Assembly: GCA_964520885.1 (NCBI GenBank)
Contig: CAZFQD010000139.1
Coordinates: 1 to 5,172 of the forward strand
Reading direction: 5' to 3'
DNA: 5,172 nucleotides
Origin: CAZFQD01 sp964520885
Lineage (GTDB): Bacteria > Bacillota > Clostridia > Oscillospirales > SIG519
The notes under the pieces were generated by a model. The model was not told the origin of the DNA, did not search any database, and was given only the letters and a program-made list of their open reading frames with translations. A program made the position numbers and the translations under genes. Of the stretch, positions 1-5,172 are shown one piece after another. Every line of letters begins with the position of its first letter. The first letter of the stretch is position 1.

Positions 1-882
1 CAATAAGACGGCGTCATTTAAAGTTTGGGGATTTATGCAAATTCTTATATTTTCAAACCTATTAATTATCTTTAATTTTTCACTATCAATAGTATCGGGG
101 CGACCAGCTTCTATTGTTATTTCTCTTATTAAATCTAAATTATAATTTGTTTTTATTGTAAAAAGCAGTTTTTCCAATTGGCAAGCGGATAATATTGTTG
201 GTGTTCCACCGCCAATATAAATACTTTCAACATTTAAAGCACAACTTTTAACTAATTTAGCAGTTTCTATAATTTCTATGCAAAGTTTTTGCAAATAAGG
301 TTCTATTAAATGATGAGTTTTTTCTATGCTATGCGAAACAAAAGAGCAATATTTACATCGTGAAGGGCAAAATGGAATTGAAATATAAATGCTAACTGAG
401 TTTTGCTTTGTAAGTGCTAAAGCCGAATTGCTATATTTTGCAGTTTTAAATAATAGTTCTATTTTATCCTGCCTTACTAAATATTTAGATTTTAATATAT
501 TAGCAGTTTGCTTTTCACTGAAACCTTGCAATAAATATTGAACAGCAATTTTTGTAGGGCGAATTCCAATAATTATACCATAAGGAGGGGCTTTTTCACC
601 TTGCTTTAAAGCACAAAAATAAAAAGAGCGAGTTATTAAATTTTTTACTTGAATTTTATCTTTATTTTTGCTTTTGCAGGTGGCAATAGTAGTAAAATTA
701 TTTATTGAAATTATGGTTTTGCTAATAAAAAAGTTTTGCTTTTCATATAAAAAACTCTTAACAAATATTGCTTTTTCTTTTTTGGTTCTATCTTTTGTTA
801 TTTCAATCTTTTCACCAACAAAAAAAAGGTTACACATACATTGTATTTCATAAAGATTGTTATGATTAAGTTTTAAAAACAT
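1..882 (-). CDS. hemZ: HemZ-like radical SAM enzyme (coproporphyrinogen III dehydrogenase family), N-terminal part
   Basis: I translated the minus strand by hand: the frame is open from an ATG at 882-880 to the window edge, giving 294 residues with no stop, so the C-terminal part is missing. HemZ proteins are usually about 450-500 residues. Residues 95-112 carry the HemZ-type GIRPTKI segment. The radical SAM cluster motif is CPSRCKYC, with cysteines at 172, 176 and 179, preceded by YISIPF. GGGTPT follows at 224-229, EAGRPDT at 258-264 and INPQT near 284. The roughly 160 residues before the cluster fit the extra N-terminal domain that separates HemZ from HemN and HemW. Family members bind a 4Fe-4S cluster and S-adenosylmethionine in the cytoplasm. 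They are annotated as oxygen-independent oxidation of coproporphyrinogen III in heme synthesis, but the substrate in heme-poor anaerobes is uncertain. The ATG was chosen over an in-frame GTG at 894-892 because the AAGGA site lies only 2 bases from that GTG. It lies downstream of alaS on the same strand. Confidence 0.9.
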   Translation of the reverse strand, partial: MFLKLNHNNLYEIQCMCNLFFVGEKIEITKDRTKKEKAIFVKSFLYEKQNFFISKTIISINNFTTIATCKSKNKDKIQVKNLITRSFYFCALKQGEKAPPYGIIIGIRPTKIAVQYLLQGFSEKQTANILKSKYLVRQDKIELLFKTAKYSNSALALTKQNSVSIYISIPFCPSRCKYCSFVSHSIEKTHHLIEPYLQKLCIEIIETAKLVKSCALNVESIYIGGGTPTILSACQLEKLLFTIKTNYNLDLIREITIEAGRPDTIDSEKLKIINRFENIRICINPQTLNDAVLL

Positions 883-893
883 TGTAAATAGCA

Positions 894-902
894 CTTTCCT
901 TT
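894..902 (-). promoter_or_regulatory. hemZ ribosome binding site, long spacing
   Basis: On the minus strand the sequence AAAGGAAAG precedes the hemZ ATG. Its AAGGA core leaves about 14 bases before the start codon, longer than usual. An in-frame GTG at 894-892 is too close to the same site. The ATG is therefore the better start, though not beyond doubt. The site is also one arm of a predicted hairpin (896-920). Confidence 0.55.
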
Positions 903-920
903 CAAAAAAGGATAAAGGAA
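896..920 (-). repeat. Inverted repeat overlapping the hemZ ribosome binding site
   Basis: Read on the minus strand, TTCCTTT (920-914) pairs perfectly with AAAGGAA (902-896) across an 11-base loop. The downstream arm is the hemZ Shine-Dalgarno sequence. An alternative 5-bp stem (CCTTT with AAAGG, 4-base loop, 911-898) would compete with it. Whether it controls translation is inference; the stem is short. Confidence 0.4.
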
Positions 921-1044
921 GGGGAACTTTGTTGACGGTGAAAAGTGAAGAGTTTTGGTTGAAATACTTGGCGTTTCATAAATATTCTATTATAACTCAC
1001 TGTTTGTATTGTGGATTTTTATTATACAAGTTTCAATTGTTCAT

Positions 1045-1070
1045 TTATTTTTGCAATAATGCAAAAATAA
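1045..1070 (-). repeat. Perfect inverted repeat over the alaS stop codon, possible weak terminator
   Basis: The arms TTATTTTTGCA (1045-1055) and TGCAAAAATAA (1060-1070) are exact reverse complements around a 4-base loop. On the minus strand the 3' arm encodes the last alaS codons and ends in the TAA stop. No U-run follows, and the stem is mostly A-T with two G-C pairs, so it is not a classical rho-independent terminator. It could stabilise the alaS mRNA end or pause transcription before hemZ. Confidence 0.5.
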
Positions 1071-3663
1071 CTTGGTGTGCAGAATTTAACTTAGTTTTAT
1101 CTTTTCCACCAGCGGTTGCACTATCTGGTTTTCCACCACCGCCACCGCCAGTAATTTTTGCTGCCTCTCTAACAATATTACCTGCGTTAGCACCCAATTT
1201 TACAGCAGTTTTTCCACAGACGCAAACAAAACTTATTTTATCTTCTTCAATTGTGGAAAGTAGTGCTACTGCAGAGGGCAACTTATCCTTAATAGTATCT
1301 CCCAACACTCTAAGTGCTTCCAAACTTGAATTATCAATAATTTCAGAAATAATCTTAAAATCGCCAACTGTTTTAGCCGATGAAATTAATTCATCTGTTT
1401 TTTGGTTAGCCATTTTTTGATTTAATTCTGCTATGGTTCTTGAAAGATTTTTAAAATCGTTTGCTAAAGAATTTGCTTTATCGGCAATTTCATTAGGGTT
1501 ATTTGCTTTTAGGGGAATTGCAGTTTCATTTATTAAATTTTCTTTTTCTTTTAATAATTCCAAAACATTAAGACCGGTAACTCCCTCAATTCTGCGAACA
1601 CCACTTGCCACAGAGTATTCAGATATTATTTTAAACAGCCCTATCTTAGCGGTATTATCTAAATGAGTTCCTCCGCAAAGTTCAATTGAATAGCCCCCCA
1701 TATTTACAACACGGACAGTATCGCCGTATTTTTCTCCAAAAAGGGCAGTAGCCCCAATATCTTTTGCTTTTTTTATGCTCATTTCAGATATATTAATGTT
1801 TAATCCCTCTAAAATCTTTTGATTGACTATTGTTTCAACCTTTTCCTTTTCCTCATCAGTTAATGCTGAAAAGTGAGTAAAGTCAAATCTTACTCGTTCA
1901 TTGTTAACGAAAGAACCGGCTTGTTCAATATGGTTTCCTAAAACTTCTCTTAATGCCTTTTGCAATAAATGGGCTGATGAGTGGTTTCTTTTAATTGCCT
2001 GTCTATTTTCAACATCAATTACAGCAATTACTTCATCATCAACCGATATAAAGCCCTTAATAACCTTTGCAAAGTGAAGATATTTTCCCCCAGCATTTTT
2101 TTTGCAATCGGTAATTTCAATTGTGCAATTTTTGTTTTCTAATATTCCTATATCTCCAACCTGTCCTCCGCTTTCGGCATAAAAAGGAGTAGACGACAAT
2201 AAAATTATTCCCTCTTCATCTGTCCCCAAAGCTGAGGCTAATTCTTGCTCTTTAATTATTGCCAAAACTTTGGTTAAAAGCTCATTTTGAGTATATCCTA
2301 TAAAATCAGTTTGATTAAATTCTTTTGTTAAATCATTTTCACCTTTCCAAGCACTATCGTCTAAAGAAGTTCTTGCACTTCTTGCTCTTTCCTTTTGTTG
2401 TTGCATTAATTCATTAAATTTATTTTCATCAACTAAAATTCCTAACTCCTCTAAAATATCCTTTGTTAAATCAAGAGGAAAGCCAAAAGTATCATATAGT
2501 TTAAAAGCATTTTCGCCACTTAATTGCTTATTATTTTCTAAAATCATTTCATTTAACAAGCAAAGTCCTTGGTCAATAGTTCTTACAAAGTTTTGTTCTT
2601 CAATTTTAATAATTTTTTTAATATATTCTTGTTTTTCGGCAAGTTCAGAATAAGCTTCTTTATTACATTCAATTACCGTATTGCAAACTTCATATAAAAA
2701 CGGCTCATTAATACCCAATAATTTTCCGTGCCTTGCCGCTCTTCTTAAAAGCCTTCTCAAAACATAGCCCATTCCCTCATTTGAAGGCATAACACCATCG
2801 CCCACCAAAAAGCAAGTGCTTCTTATATGGTCGGCAATAACTCTTAAACTAACATCCTTTTTAGCATTTTCGCCATAATTTATTTTTGCAAATTTACTAA
2901 TATGGGTTATTATACTTTGAAAAGTATCAACCTCAAAAAGATTATTAACATCTTGCATAATACAAGCCAATCGCTCTAATCCCATTCCTGTATCAATATT
3001 TGGCTTTGTAAGGCGAGTATATTTTCCTTTGCCATCACTGTCAAACTGTGTAAAAACTAAATTCCAAAACTCAACAAATCTATCACAATCACAGCCAACG
3101 GCACAATTTTCACTGCCACAACTATATTTTTCTCCTCTGTCAAAATAAATTTCAGAGCAAGGTCCGCAAGGACCGATGCCATGCTCCCAAAAATTATCTG
3201 CTTTGCCTAAGCGAACAATTTTTTCAGGGGAAACTCCCACATCCTTAGTCCATATTTCAAAAGCCTCATCATCTTCTAAATAAATTGAAATCCATAATTT
3301 ATCTTCAGGAATTTCCAAAACCACAGTAACAAATTCCCAAGCCCAAGCCGTAGCCTCTTTTTTAAAATAATCTCCAAATGAAAAATTGCCAAGCATTTCA
3401 AAATAGGTTCCGTGCCTTGATGTTTTGCCCACCCTTTCAATATCGGGAGTGCGAATACATTTTTGGCAGGTTGTAATTCTTACATTTGGAGGTGTAAGTT
3501 CTCCTGTAAAGTATTTTTTTAAAGGAGCCATACCGGAATTTATTAAAAGTAAACTTTTATCATTATTTGGCACTAAGGAAAAACTTTTTAGTCTTAAATG
3601 CCTCTTGCTTTCAAAAAAATTAAGATATTTTCCCCTTATTTCATTTAACCCAATTTTTTTCAT
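1045..3663 (-). CDS. alaS: Alanyl-tRNA synthetase (AlaRS), complete
   Basis: The 872-residue product is full length for bacterial AlaRS (about 870-880). It charges tRNA-Ala with alanine in the cytoplasm and removes wrongly attached serine or glycine. The class II catalytic domain spans about residues 1-240, with TTCQKCIRTPDI (64-75), RHGTYFEMLGNFSFGDYF (83-100), GIGPCGPCSEIYF (162-174) and DTGMGLERL (224-232, motif 3). The tRNA-recognition region follows to about 450. The editing domain has the zinc ligands H561 and H565 (HSSAH) and C663 and H667 (CGGTH). The C-terminal DHHA1-type C-Ala domain ends with a glycine run (839-844) followed by KPDSATAGGKD. A cysteine cluster (C182, C187, C191, C193) precedes RFVEFWNLVF, which I believe is common in Bacillota AlaRS. 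The ATG has AGAGGAAA about 8 bases upstream. All expected catalytic and editing residues are present, with no frameshift. Confidence 0.98.
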   Translation of the reverse strand: MKKIGLNEIRGKYLNFFESKRHLRLKSFSLVPNNDKSLLLINSGMAPLKKYFTGELTPPNVRITTCQKCIRTPDIERVGKTSRHGTYFEMLGNFSFGDYFKKEATAWAWEFVTVVLEIPEDKLWISIYLEDDEAFEIWTKDVGVSPEKIVRLGKADNFWEHGIGPCGPCSEIYFDRGEKYSCGSENCAVGCDCDRFVEFWNLVFTQFDSDGKGKYTRLTKPNIDTGMGLERLACIMQDVNNLFEVDTFQSIITHISKFAKINYGENAKKDVSLRVIADHIRSTCFLVGDGVMPSNEGMGYVLRRLLRRAARHGKLLGINEPFLYEVCNTVIECNKEAYSELAEKQEYIKKIIKIEEQNFVRTIDQGLCLLNEMILENNKQLSGENAFKLYDTFGFPLDLTKDILEELGILVDENKFNELMQQQKERARSARTSLDDSAWKGENDLTKEFNQTDFIGYTQNELLTKVLAIIKEQELASALGTDEEGIILLSSTPFYAESGGQVGDIGILENKNCTIEITDCKKNAGGKYLHFAKVIKGFISVDDEVIAVIDVENRQAIKRNHSSAHLLQKALREVLGNHIEQAGSFVNNERVRFDFTHFSALTDEEKEKVETIVNQKILEGLNINISEMSIKKAKDIGATALFGEKYGDTVRVVNMGGYSIELCGGTHLDNTAKIGLFKIISEYSVASGVRRIEGVTGLNVLELLKEKENLINETAIPLKANNPNEIADKANSLANDFKNLSRTIAELNQKMANQKTDELISSAKTVGDFKIISEIIDNSSLEALRVLGDTIKDKLPSAVALLSTIEEDKISFVCVCGKTAVKLGANAGNIVREAAKITGGGGGGKPDSATAGGKDKTKLNSAHQVIFALLQK

Positions 3664-3668
3664 AGTGC

Positions 3669-3676
3669 TTTCCTCT
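3669..3676 (-). promoter_or_regulatory. alaS ribosome binding site
   Basis: On the minus strand AGAGGAAA lies just upstream of the alaS ATG, with about 8 bases between the AGAGG core and the start codon. This supports the start at 3663. Confidence 0.75.
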
Positions 3677-3704
3677 TTCGTTTTTTAAACAACATCTTTT
3701 TATA

Positions 3705-3732
3705 ATAATAGCACAAAACCATTATTAGTCAA
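3705..3732 (-). promoter_or_regulatory. alaS promoter, sigma-A type with extended -10
   Basis: On the minus strand TTGACT (3732-3727) is followed after 16 bases by TATTAT (3710-3705). TGC directly before the -10 makes it an extended -10. The predicted start near 3698 would give a leader of about 35 bases. That is too short for a T-box, so alaS does not appear to use tRNA-sensing attenuation here. Confidence 0.7.
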
Positions 3733-3775
3733 TAGTTTTTCTTTCTAATACATCTACTTTACAAAATTACTACCC

Positions 3776-3798
3776 AATATTTATTGACAATAAATATT
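3776..3798. promoter_or_regulatory. Perfect 23-bp palindrome over the lemA -35 box, candidate operator
   Basis: The arms AATATTTATT (3776-3785) and AATAAATATT (3789-3798) are exact reverse complements around the 3-base centre GAC. The centre and flanking bases form the TTGACA -35 hexamer, so a dimeric protein bound here would block RNA polymerase. I do not recognise it as CIRCE, LexA, Fur/PerR, Rex or ArgR. AT-rich DNA makes chance palindromes more likely, so function is inference. Confidence 0.45.
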
Positions 3799-3811
3799 AC
3801 AATGTTATAAT
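3784..3811 (+). promoter_or_regulatory. lemA operon promoter, near-consensus sigma-A type
   Basis: A consensus TTGACA (3784-3789) is followed by a 16-base spacer and a consensus TATAAT (3806-3811). TGT directly before the -10 gives an extended -10. Transcription would start near 3818, leaving a short leader of about 24 bases. It is divergent from the alaS promoter, with about 51 bases between the two -35 boxes. Confidence 0.8.
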
Positions 3812-3827
3812 GAATATAATATTTAGT

Positions 3828-3832
3828 GGAGG
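3828..3832 (+). promoter_or_regulatory. lemA ribosome binding site
   Basis: GGAGG lies 9 bases before the ATG at 3842, a strong Shine-Dalgarno match at near-ideal spacing that fixes the lemA start. Confidence 0.85.
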
Positions 3833-3841
3833 TAATAAGTT

Positions 3842-4420
3842 ATGAAAAAAGGTTTATTAATCACTTTGGGTGTTATTATTGTTATTATAGTTATAATTGG
3901 CGGTTCATTAATGGGTGCATATAATGGATTAGTGGGCGAGAGGGAAAATGTAACTGCAAAGTTAAAAAATATTGACACTGATTTGCAAAGAAGAGCTGAT
4001 TTAATTCCTAATTTAGTTAGCACCGTAAAAGGCTTTGCTGAGCAAGAAAAAACCATAATGGCAAATATTACAGATGCAAGAGCAAAATTAAGCGGTGCTA
4101 CAACACCAGCAACAAAAGCGGCGGCAAATGATGAATTAAGCGGAGCTTTAAGCAGATTATTAGTTGTTGTTGAGGCTTATCCAAACTTAAAATCAGATGC
4201 TAATTTTAGACAGTTAATGGACGAGTTAGCAGGAACAGAAAACAGAATTAAGGTTAGTAGAGTAGATTATAACAATGCTGTTCAATTATATGATACTCAC
4301 ATTAAAACATTTCCAACATCAATATTAGCAGGTATGTTTGGATTTGAACAGGCTGAATATTTTGAAGCTTCAGAATCTTCAAAAGAGGTTCCAAATGTTG
4401 ACTTTACAAGTTCAAAATAA
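3842..4420 (+). CDS. lemA: LemA family membrane protein
   Basis: The 192-residue product matches the usual size of the LemA family (about 180-200). A short charged N-terminus (MKKG) leads into a hydrophobic segment at about residues 5-24, likely an uncleaved anchor with the rest outside the cytoplasm. The family signature follows: YNGLVGERENV (27-37), LQRRADLIPNLV (48-59), TVKGFAEQE (61-69), EAYPNLKSDANF (111-122), ENRI (133-136), DYNNAV (142-147), FPTSILAGMFGF (157-168) and YFEA (173-176). The body should be helical bundles. The molecular role of LemA is not established; it is widely conserved and often found beside TPM-domain proteins, as here. It is the first gene of the operon, with a strong promoter and a GGAGG site. 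The TPM gene starts 29 bases after its stop. There is no truncation or unusual residue in the conserved motifs. Confidence 0.95.
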   Translation: MKKGLLITLGVIIVIIVIIGGSLMGAYNGLVGERENVTAKLKNIDTDLQRRADLIPNLVSTVKGFAEQEKTIMANITDARAKLSGATTPATKAAANDELSGALSRLLVVVEAYPNLKSDANFRQLMDELAGTENRIKVSRVDYNNAVQLYDTHIKTFPTSILAGMFGFEQAEYFEASESSKEVPNVDFTSSK

Positions 4421-4421
4421 A

Positions 4422-4438
4422 TTTAATTCCTAATTAAA
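4422..4438 (+). repeat. Short AU-only inverted repeat between lemA and the TPM gene
   Basis: TTTAATT (4422-4428) and AATTAAA (4432-4438) are exact reverse complements around CCT. The stem has no G-C pairs and the loop is 3 bases, so it should be weak. It sits directly before the Shine-Dalgarno site of the next gene and might modestly affect its translation. Confidence 0.25.
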
Positions 4439-4440
4439 AA

Positions 4441-4444
4441 GGAG
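4441..4444 (+). promoter_or_regulatory. Ribosome binding site of the TPM-domain gene
   Basis: GGAG, within AAAAAGGAG, lies 5 bases before the ATG at 4450. It supports this start, which also gives a well-formed signal peptide. Confidence 0.8.
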
Positions 4445-4449
4445 TTATT

Positions 4450-5172
4450 ATGAAAAAAATTAAATTTGTTTTGCTAATTATAATATTTTTAATATTATTT
4501 ACTATTAGTAGTCTTGCTATAACCATTCCAAAGGCTACCTCAGATTTTTATGTTAATGATTTTGCTAATGTAATGACAACAGAAACAAAACAACTTATAA
4601 TGCAAAAAAGTGTTGAGTTGCAAAGCAAAACAGGTGCTCAAATTGTAGTTGCCACTGTAAATGATATGGGCGGAAGTGCTGTTGAAGAATATGCAATAAC
4701 TATGGCAAGACAATATGGAATTGGAGAAAAGCAAAAAAATAATGGAGTTTTAATTTTACTTGCAATTAGTGAGCGAAAAAGCCGAATTGAAGTAGGTTAT
4801 TCACTTGAAGGTGCTTTGCCTGATGGAAAAACAGGGAGAATTCAAGATGAGTATATGACCCCTTATTATGCAAAAAACAATTTTGATGAGGGATTAAAAA
4901 ACGGCTATATTGCTATTTTAAACGAGGTTTTAAAGGAATACAGTATTACATTAGATGGCACTGTTTCAGCACAAAAGGGAGCTGCCAACAATGGCTCAAT
5001 ACCTGTTGCTTTTCAAATAATTATAGTAGTTTTTATTATAGTTTTGTTGTTGGTAGATTGGATATTCTTAGGTGGCACCATTACACGCACACTGTTTTTA
5101 TTCTTTATATTTAACCGCGGAGGTCGTGGCGGTGGCGGTTTTGGTGGTGGAAGCGGTGGCGGTGGATTTAGT
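4450..5172 (+). CDS. TPM-domain (YgcG-type) secreted membrane protein, missing only its C-terminal tail
   Basis: I translated this frame by hand: 241 residues, open to the window edge. Residues 1-23 form a signal peptide (MKKIK, a hydrophobic core, then SSLA as a likely cleavage site). The TPM domain covers about 32-165: FYVNDFANVM (33-42), TGAQIVVATV (61-70), YGIGEKQKNNGVLILLA (89-105), RIEVGYSLEGALPDG (112-126) and FDEGLKNGYIAIL (145-157). A linker leads to a membrane segment at about 188-205, a second hydrophobic patch at 211-221, then a tail of Gly with Arg, Phe and Ser from 223. TPM proteins typically end soon after such a glycine-rich tail, so little is probably missing. The topology puts the TPM domain outside the cell membrane and the glycine tail after the anchor. 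Known TPM-fold proteins include the plant photosystem II repair protein TLP18.3; the bacterial role is unsettled. It is co-transcribed with lemA. Confidence 0.92.
   Translation, partial: MKKIKFVLLIIIFLILFTISSLAITIPKATSDFYVNDFANVMTTETKQLIMQKSVELQSKTGAQIVVATVNDMGGSAVEEYAITMARQYGIGEKQKNNGVLILLAISERKSRIEVGYSLEGALPDGKTGRIQDEYMTPYYAKNNFDEGLKNGYIAILNEVLKEYSITLDGTVSAQKGAANNGSIPVAFQIIIVVFIIVLLLVDWIFLGGTITRTLFLFFIFNRGGRGGGGFGGGSGGGGFS

Larger units (their letters stand above)
883..1044. other. Intergenic gap between alaS and hemZ
   Basis: This 162-base gap holds no convincing gene. On the minus strand the hemZ frame stays open back to a stop at 978-976, but without an ATG, so I do not extend hemZ. TATAAT hexamers occur on the minus strand at 1026-1021 and 994-989, but neither has a good -35 box 16-18 bases upstream. 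HemZ may therefore be read through from alaS or have a weak promoter here. The part from about 910 to 972 is rich in G on the plus strand and contains a short tandem-like GTGAAAAGTGAAG at 938-950, unlike the AT-rich flanks. Confidence 0.6.

Noticed and set aside
668..853. Plus-strand open frame of 61 codons opposite hemZ
   Set aside because: It is hydrophobic because it is antisense to AT-rich, Lys-rich coding sequence; the minus-strand HemZ motifs explain the region.
931..936. TTGACG on the plus strand between hemZ and alaS as a possible -35 box
   Set aside because: There is no good -10 at 16-18 bases downstream, and no plus-strand gene follows.
929..1420. Plus-strand open frame of 163 codons antisense to the alaS 3' end
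   Set aside because: It lies mostly opposite the strongly conserved C-Ala domain, has no convincing ribosome binding site and encodes low-complexity sequence with a proline run that mirrors the AlaRS glycine run.
3082..3120. Cysteine cluster in AlaRS (C182, C187, C191, C193) that resembles a zinc-binding insertion
   Set aside because: To my knowledge this cysteine pattern before the conserved FWNLVF segment is common in AlaRS of this bacterial group, so it is not a new feature.
3813..3823. Small palindrome AATATAATATT near the lemA transcription start
   Set aside because: An 11-base A/T-only palindrome is expected by chance in such AT-rich DNA.
3823..4056. Minus-strand open frame of 77 codons opposite lemA
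   Set aside because: The plus strand carries the LemA signature with promoter and ribosome binding site; the antisense frame has neither.
4540..4734. Minus-strand open frame of 64 codons inside the TPM gene
   Set aside because: It is the shadow of a well-conserved TPM domain on the other strand.
1..5172. A new defence, mobile or biosynthetic system
   Set aside because: All four genes belong to well-known, widely conserved families and there are no repeats, recombinases, toxin-antitoxin pairs or unrecognised large genes in the window.

Overview
This is a compact, AT-rich stretch with standard-code genes, TAA stops at every complete gene end, strong Shine-Dalgarno sites and sigma-A-type promoters. 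It looks like a chromosomal fragment of a low-GC, probably anaerobic Bacillota (Clostridia-like) bacterium. The HemZ-type radical SAM protein and the style of the alanyl-tRNA synthetase support this. I cannot name a genus from the sequence alone.

The left two thirds are on the minus strand. A full-length alanyl-tRNA synthetase (alaS, 3663 to 1045) is followed, after a 162-base gap, by a HemZ-like radical SAM enzyme. HemZ starts at 882 and runs off the left edge, so only its N-terminal 294 residues are here. A perfect 11-bp inverted repeat covers the alaS stop codon. The gap also holds a G-skewed segment with a hairpin that overlaps the hemZ ribosome binding site.

A 178-base divergent promoter region (3664-3841) separates alaS from a plus-strand operon. 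Each side has a recognisable promoter with an extended -10. The plus-strand promoter is overlaid at its -35 box by a perfect 23-bp palindrome that could be an operator.

The right third is a two-gene operon: lemA (3842-4420), then a TPM-domain (YgcG-type) membrane protein (from 4450, cut by the right edge inside its glycine-rich tail). LemA and TPM proteins are a very common pair in bacteria. Both are membrane-anchored, with soluble domains predicted outside the cytoplasm, and their exact job is poorly defined.

The genes are ordinary housekeeping or widely conserved ones. I see no mobile element, CRISPR array, tRNA, rRNA, T-box or other riboswitch, and no sign of a new multi-gene system. The points worth a second look are all in the intergenic DNA.
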